Shown here one piece after another: positions 5,652 to 7,302 of a stretch of 7,302 nt of DNA. Origin of the DNA: Clostridiales bacterium. GTDB taxonomy: Bacteria > Bacillota_A > Clostridia > Saccharofermentanales > Saccharofermentanaceae. The position numbers were made by a program, and so were the translations under genes. Location: positions 1-7,302 of the forward strand of contig JAILHZ010000105.1 of the NCBI GenBank assembly GCA_024695545.1, given 5' to 3'. Every line of letters begins with the position of its first letter. The first letter of the stretch is position 1. Under the pieces are notes generated by a model. That model was not told the DNA's origin. It was given only the letters and a program-made list of their open reading frames with translations, and ran no database searches.

Positions 5652-5717
5652 ATGGGTATCTGCATTGGAATTATTGCAGTACTTGGTATTGGTGCAATCT
5701 TAAGCTACAGCTTTTAA
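5652..5717 (+). CDS. Candidate 21-aa hydrophobic micro-protein
   Basis: ATG at 5652 opens 21 codons ending in TAA (5715-5717). The peptide begins MGICIGIIAVLG and ends LSYSF; it has no charged residue and could form one short membrane helix. AAAGGGA (5637-5643) gives a fair ribosome binding site about nine bases before the ATG. It lies 19 bases after the adhesin stop with no terminator between, so it would share that transcript. Its stop overlaps the stop of the opposing gene in a shared TTAA. No family is recognised; chance cannot be excluded at this length. Confidence 0.4.
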   Translation: MGICIGIIAVLGIGAILSYSF

Positions 5718-5938
5718 TATATTGTCTTGATCTTTTCGAGATCTGTGCCGGTCCTTCTGCAGAATTCGGCAATGTCGAGCGGAGTGGAGACAACTTGGAT
5801 ATCACGAAAATGACCGGTGACGCGATCGACAAATCCGACGGTCGCTTCACCGGTACATATACTCTTCTTTATTGCCGGTTCTTCCTTTTCAGGATCAAAA
5901 GGGATCGGCTTTTCCTGTTTCTTATGAAAGATACTCAT
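5714..5938 (-). CDS. Small conserved-looking protein of unknown function (74 aa)
   Basis: The start overlaps the stop of the upstream gene in ATGA (5938-5935), so the two are translationally coupled; no separate ribosome binding site is seen. The protein is soluble, with a basic start (MSIFHKKQEKPIPFDPEKEEP) and a compact C-terminal part containing C-T-G-E-A-T-V-G-F-V-D (about 31-41), T-G-H-F-R-D-I, and I-A-E-F-C-R-R-T-G ending in K-I-K-T-I-Y. From memory, short clostridial proteins with a similar layout (S-I-C-T-G-E, G-F-x-D, T-G-x-F, E-F-C/R, I-Y at the end) exist; some carry an aspartate dehydrogenase label, which cannot be right for 74 aa without a nucleotide fold. Function unknown. A longer in-frame start upstream would overlap the neighbour for about 96 bases and is less likely. 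Confidence 0.75.
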   Translation of the reverse strand: MSIFHKKQEKPIPFDPEKEEPAIKKSICTGEATVGFVDRVTGHFRDIQVVSTPLDIAEFCRRTGTDLEKIKTIY

Positions 5939-7302
5939 CGCATGCGAAGGTAGTCGGCGTATCTTTCCTGCTTCTTCTTTTCCTTGACCACTCCGACAAT
6001 TCCGGCAATCAGGATCAGGCCCGCGCCTGCGCAAAGGAGCCAGAAACCGATCTCCTGGTCAACACTTCCACCCTTCTTGACCTGGGTGATGTCGTACCAG
6101 AGATAGTAGTTCTCAGCGCTTGCAGCGATAACGGATAGCGCACCTACTGCAATTACGCCCTTATGTCTTCCGAAGAATCCGAGGACCAGCGCCAGCAGTG
6201 CCAGAAGCAGGAATCCGTATCCTTCGAAACGGCTGATCAGGGTAATATCGAATTTCTCATTATTCAGGGTGTAAGTGATCATGTCGGTAAAGACAGACGC
6301 AGCCATCGTGATTGCCGCGAGCATGGCAATAATATTCTTACTGTTCGCCTGAAGATCTGCAATCGAACCCGTCTTCGGGAACTGGTAACCGCATCCGCGG
6401 CAATTCTTCTCAGTGTTAAAGCTCTTGGTTCTGCATATCGGGCAAGTACGTGTCGCCGCGGAGATCTCGCCGGCGCCGGGAGCCTCGATCTTTCTTGCAG
6501 GGGCACTGGCACTGGGACCGGAGCCCTGTTCATATTTTCCTCTCGGAACATTGGCAGCTGCCGGTTTTGCGTTCTCAGAATCAGAAGACGCGCCGGATGC
6601 AGCAGAAGCTGTTTTTTTTGCCGGAGCAAACGGAGACGGGCGGGCCGCCTCTTCTGCGGACGCAAACGGCGGAACCGGTGTAAACTCGATATCTTCCTTC
6701 TTCTTTGCAAGAGAATCGAGATCCCATTCAGGATGCTCTCTGGACATGAGCTTAGTAGGACCTGCAGATGCAGCAGCTGCTGCAGCGCCTCTCAGAAGCG
6801 ACGGTGCTTCTTCCTTGTCATCCTGCGGGCGGGCAGCCGCTCTTTCTTCCTTCTGCGGTTCCGGTCTTGCTGCCGGGCGTGGAGCCGGTGCCGGCTCACG
6901 GTTGGCCTGCGGTCTTGCCATCGGCTTTACCATCGGCTTAATGCCCTGGCTCTTGTTCGGGGTATTTCTATTCGGGAGCGGAGCGAGAAGGTTAATACCT
7001 TCATCGTCATCGTCCTCTTCAGGTTCAGAGGCTGCTTCTTCCTTCTCTTCTTCGCCGGAGACATCCGGGAAATCAGGAAGCGGTTCCTCATCTGCTACGG
7101 CAGGAGCTGTCAGGAGCTCAGACTCTTCAGGAGCTTCTTCCAAAAGCTCACTCTCATCGATAAGAGAAGGTTCTTCTTCGTATGCGGGTTCGTCTGCATA
7201 CGGAACTTCTTCTGTATATTCAGGTTCCTCAGCATACTGAGGTTCTTCAGCATATTCTGTCTCTTCCTGATAATCAGCGTACTCTTCAGCCGGTTCTTCG
7301 GC
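5935..7302 (-). CDS. Zinc-ribbon, four-TM protein with long disordered acidic N-terminus (partial, 5' end outside window)
   Basis: The frame is open from the window edge (455 codons visible); no start codon with a ribosome binding site is seen, and a TTG at 7143 is internal. In visible numbering: an acidic tyrosine-hexad repeat (11-46); more Glu/Asp-rich sequence to about 105; a Pro/Ala/Arg/Lys-rich, low-complexity section (about 105-280) with an Ala run; a zinc ribbon C287-x2-C290-x10-C301-x2-C304; then four hydrophobic segments (about 320-343, 356-374, 377-397, 413-435) and a basic tail ending in YADYLRMR. The ribbon and TM block resemble small zinc-ribbon membrane proteins of Firmicutes; the large disordered part suggests a cytoplasmic interaction or regulatory region. 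The topology of the tail is not certain. It overlaps the 74-aa gene by ATGA. Function unknown. Confidence 0.82.
   Translation of the reverse strand, partial: AEEPAEEYADYQEETEYAEEPQYAEEPEYTEEVPYADEPAYEEEPSLIDESELLEEAPEESELLTAPAVADEEPLPDFPDVSGEEEKEEAASEPEEDDDDEGINLLAPLPNRNTPNKSQGIKPMVKPMARPQANREPAPAPRPAARPEPQKEERAAARPQDDKEEAPSLLRGAAAAAASAGPTKLMSREHPEWDLDSLAKKKEDIEFTPVPPFASAEEAARPSPFAPAKKTASAASGASSDSENAKPAAANVPRGKYEQGSGPSASAPARKIEAPGAGEISAATRTCPICRTKSFNTEKNCRGCGYQFPKTGSIADLQANSKNIIAMLAAITMAASVFTDMITYTLNNEKFDITLISRFEGYGFLLLALLALVLGFFGRHKGVIAVGALSVIAASAENYYLWYDITQVKKGGSVDQEIGFWLLCAGAGLILIAGIVGVVKEKKKQERYADYLRMR
6391..6444 (-). other. Zinc ribbon motif within the four-TM protein
   Basis: Two Cys pairs, CPIC and CRGC, are ten residues apart, followed by G-Y-Q-F. 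This is a treble-clef/zinc-ribbon pattern (zinc_ribbon_2-like) that often sits just before membrane segments in Firmicute proteins. Confidence 0.8.
7165..7272 (-). repeat. Six tandem 18-bp units coding acidic tyrosine hexads
   Basis: Six consecutive hexads start with Tyr at visible residues 11, 17, 23, 29, 35 and 41: YQEETE, YAEEPQ, YAEEPE, YTEEVP, YADEPA, YEEEPS. At the DNA level the units are 18 bp and diverged in third positions (TAT GCT GAA GAA CCT is the clearest form), so the peptide is kept more than the DNA. A weaker related segment lies before it up to the window edge, so the array may continue outside. Confidence 0.85.

Noticed and set aside
5702..5715. AAGC-TACA-GCTTTT as a terminator after the adhesin
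   Set aside because: Only a four-base-pair stem and a short T-run inside the micro-ORF; too weak to call.
5714..6034. Longer 106-aa form of the small minus-strand protein
   Set aside because: Its extra N-terminus is an out-of-frame reading of the TM region of the upstream gene; the ATGA overlap gives a better start.
6413..7240. 275-aa plus-strand ORF opposite the zinc-ribbon gene, rich in Ser, Ala and Gly
   Set aside because: It mirrors the Glu/Ala/Pro-rich codons of the minus-strand gene, has no recognisable domain, and the minus-strand frame holds a clear zinc ribbon and TM segments.

Overview
This window looks like chromosomal DNA from a Clostridia-type Firmicute, probably a gut or rumen anaerobe. 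The evidence is moderate GC content by eye, strong GGAGG-type ribosome binding sites, a MarR/flavoprotein redox cluster, a SpaA/Cna-type surface adhesin with a Ser/Thr/Pro/Glu stalk and a sortase-type C-terminus, and a zinc-ribbon membrane protein. Genus cannot be set from the sequence alone. I see no rRNA, tRNA, CRISPR array, insertion sequence or phage gene.

Region 1 (1-1797) is a small redox cluster. A MarR regulator and a split-barrel flavin reductase-like protein sit head to tail one base apart. They end at a strong bidirectional hairpin terminator that also serves a convergent flavodoxin-fold FMN reductase with a CxxCxxC cluster. The flavodoxin-fold gene and the next plus-strand gene are divergent. 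Between them lies a perfect 10-bp inverted repeat overlapping both predicted promoters.

Region 2 (1797-3031) holds a two-TM DUF3592-like protein, then a convergent GNAT acetyltransferase five bases away that seems to lack an N-terminal half. A 294-bp intergenic stretch follows, with outward-facing extended -10 promoters.

Region 3 (3032-5717) is the main gene: an 866-aa secreted, multi-domain MSCRAMM/SpaA-type adhesin with a non-canonical LVKTG sorting motif. A possible 21-codon hydrophobic ORF lies just downstream.

Region 4 (5714-7302, minus strand) is a two-gene unit. A large protein (5' end outside the window) has an acidic tyrosine-hexad repeat, a long Pro/Ala-rich disordered region, a four-cysteine zinc ribbon and four TM segments. 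It overlaps by ATGA a 74-aa soluble protein. The MarR gene may control its flavin reductase partner, and possibly the convergent reductase. The adhesin would be exported and fixed to the wall by a sortase not present here. No clearly new multi-gene system is evident; the more unusual points are the sorting motif, the paired extracellular cysteines, the hexad repeat, the operator-like dyad and the candidate micro-protein.
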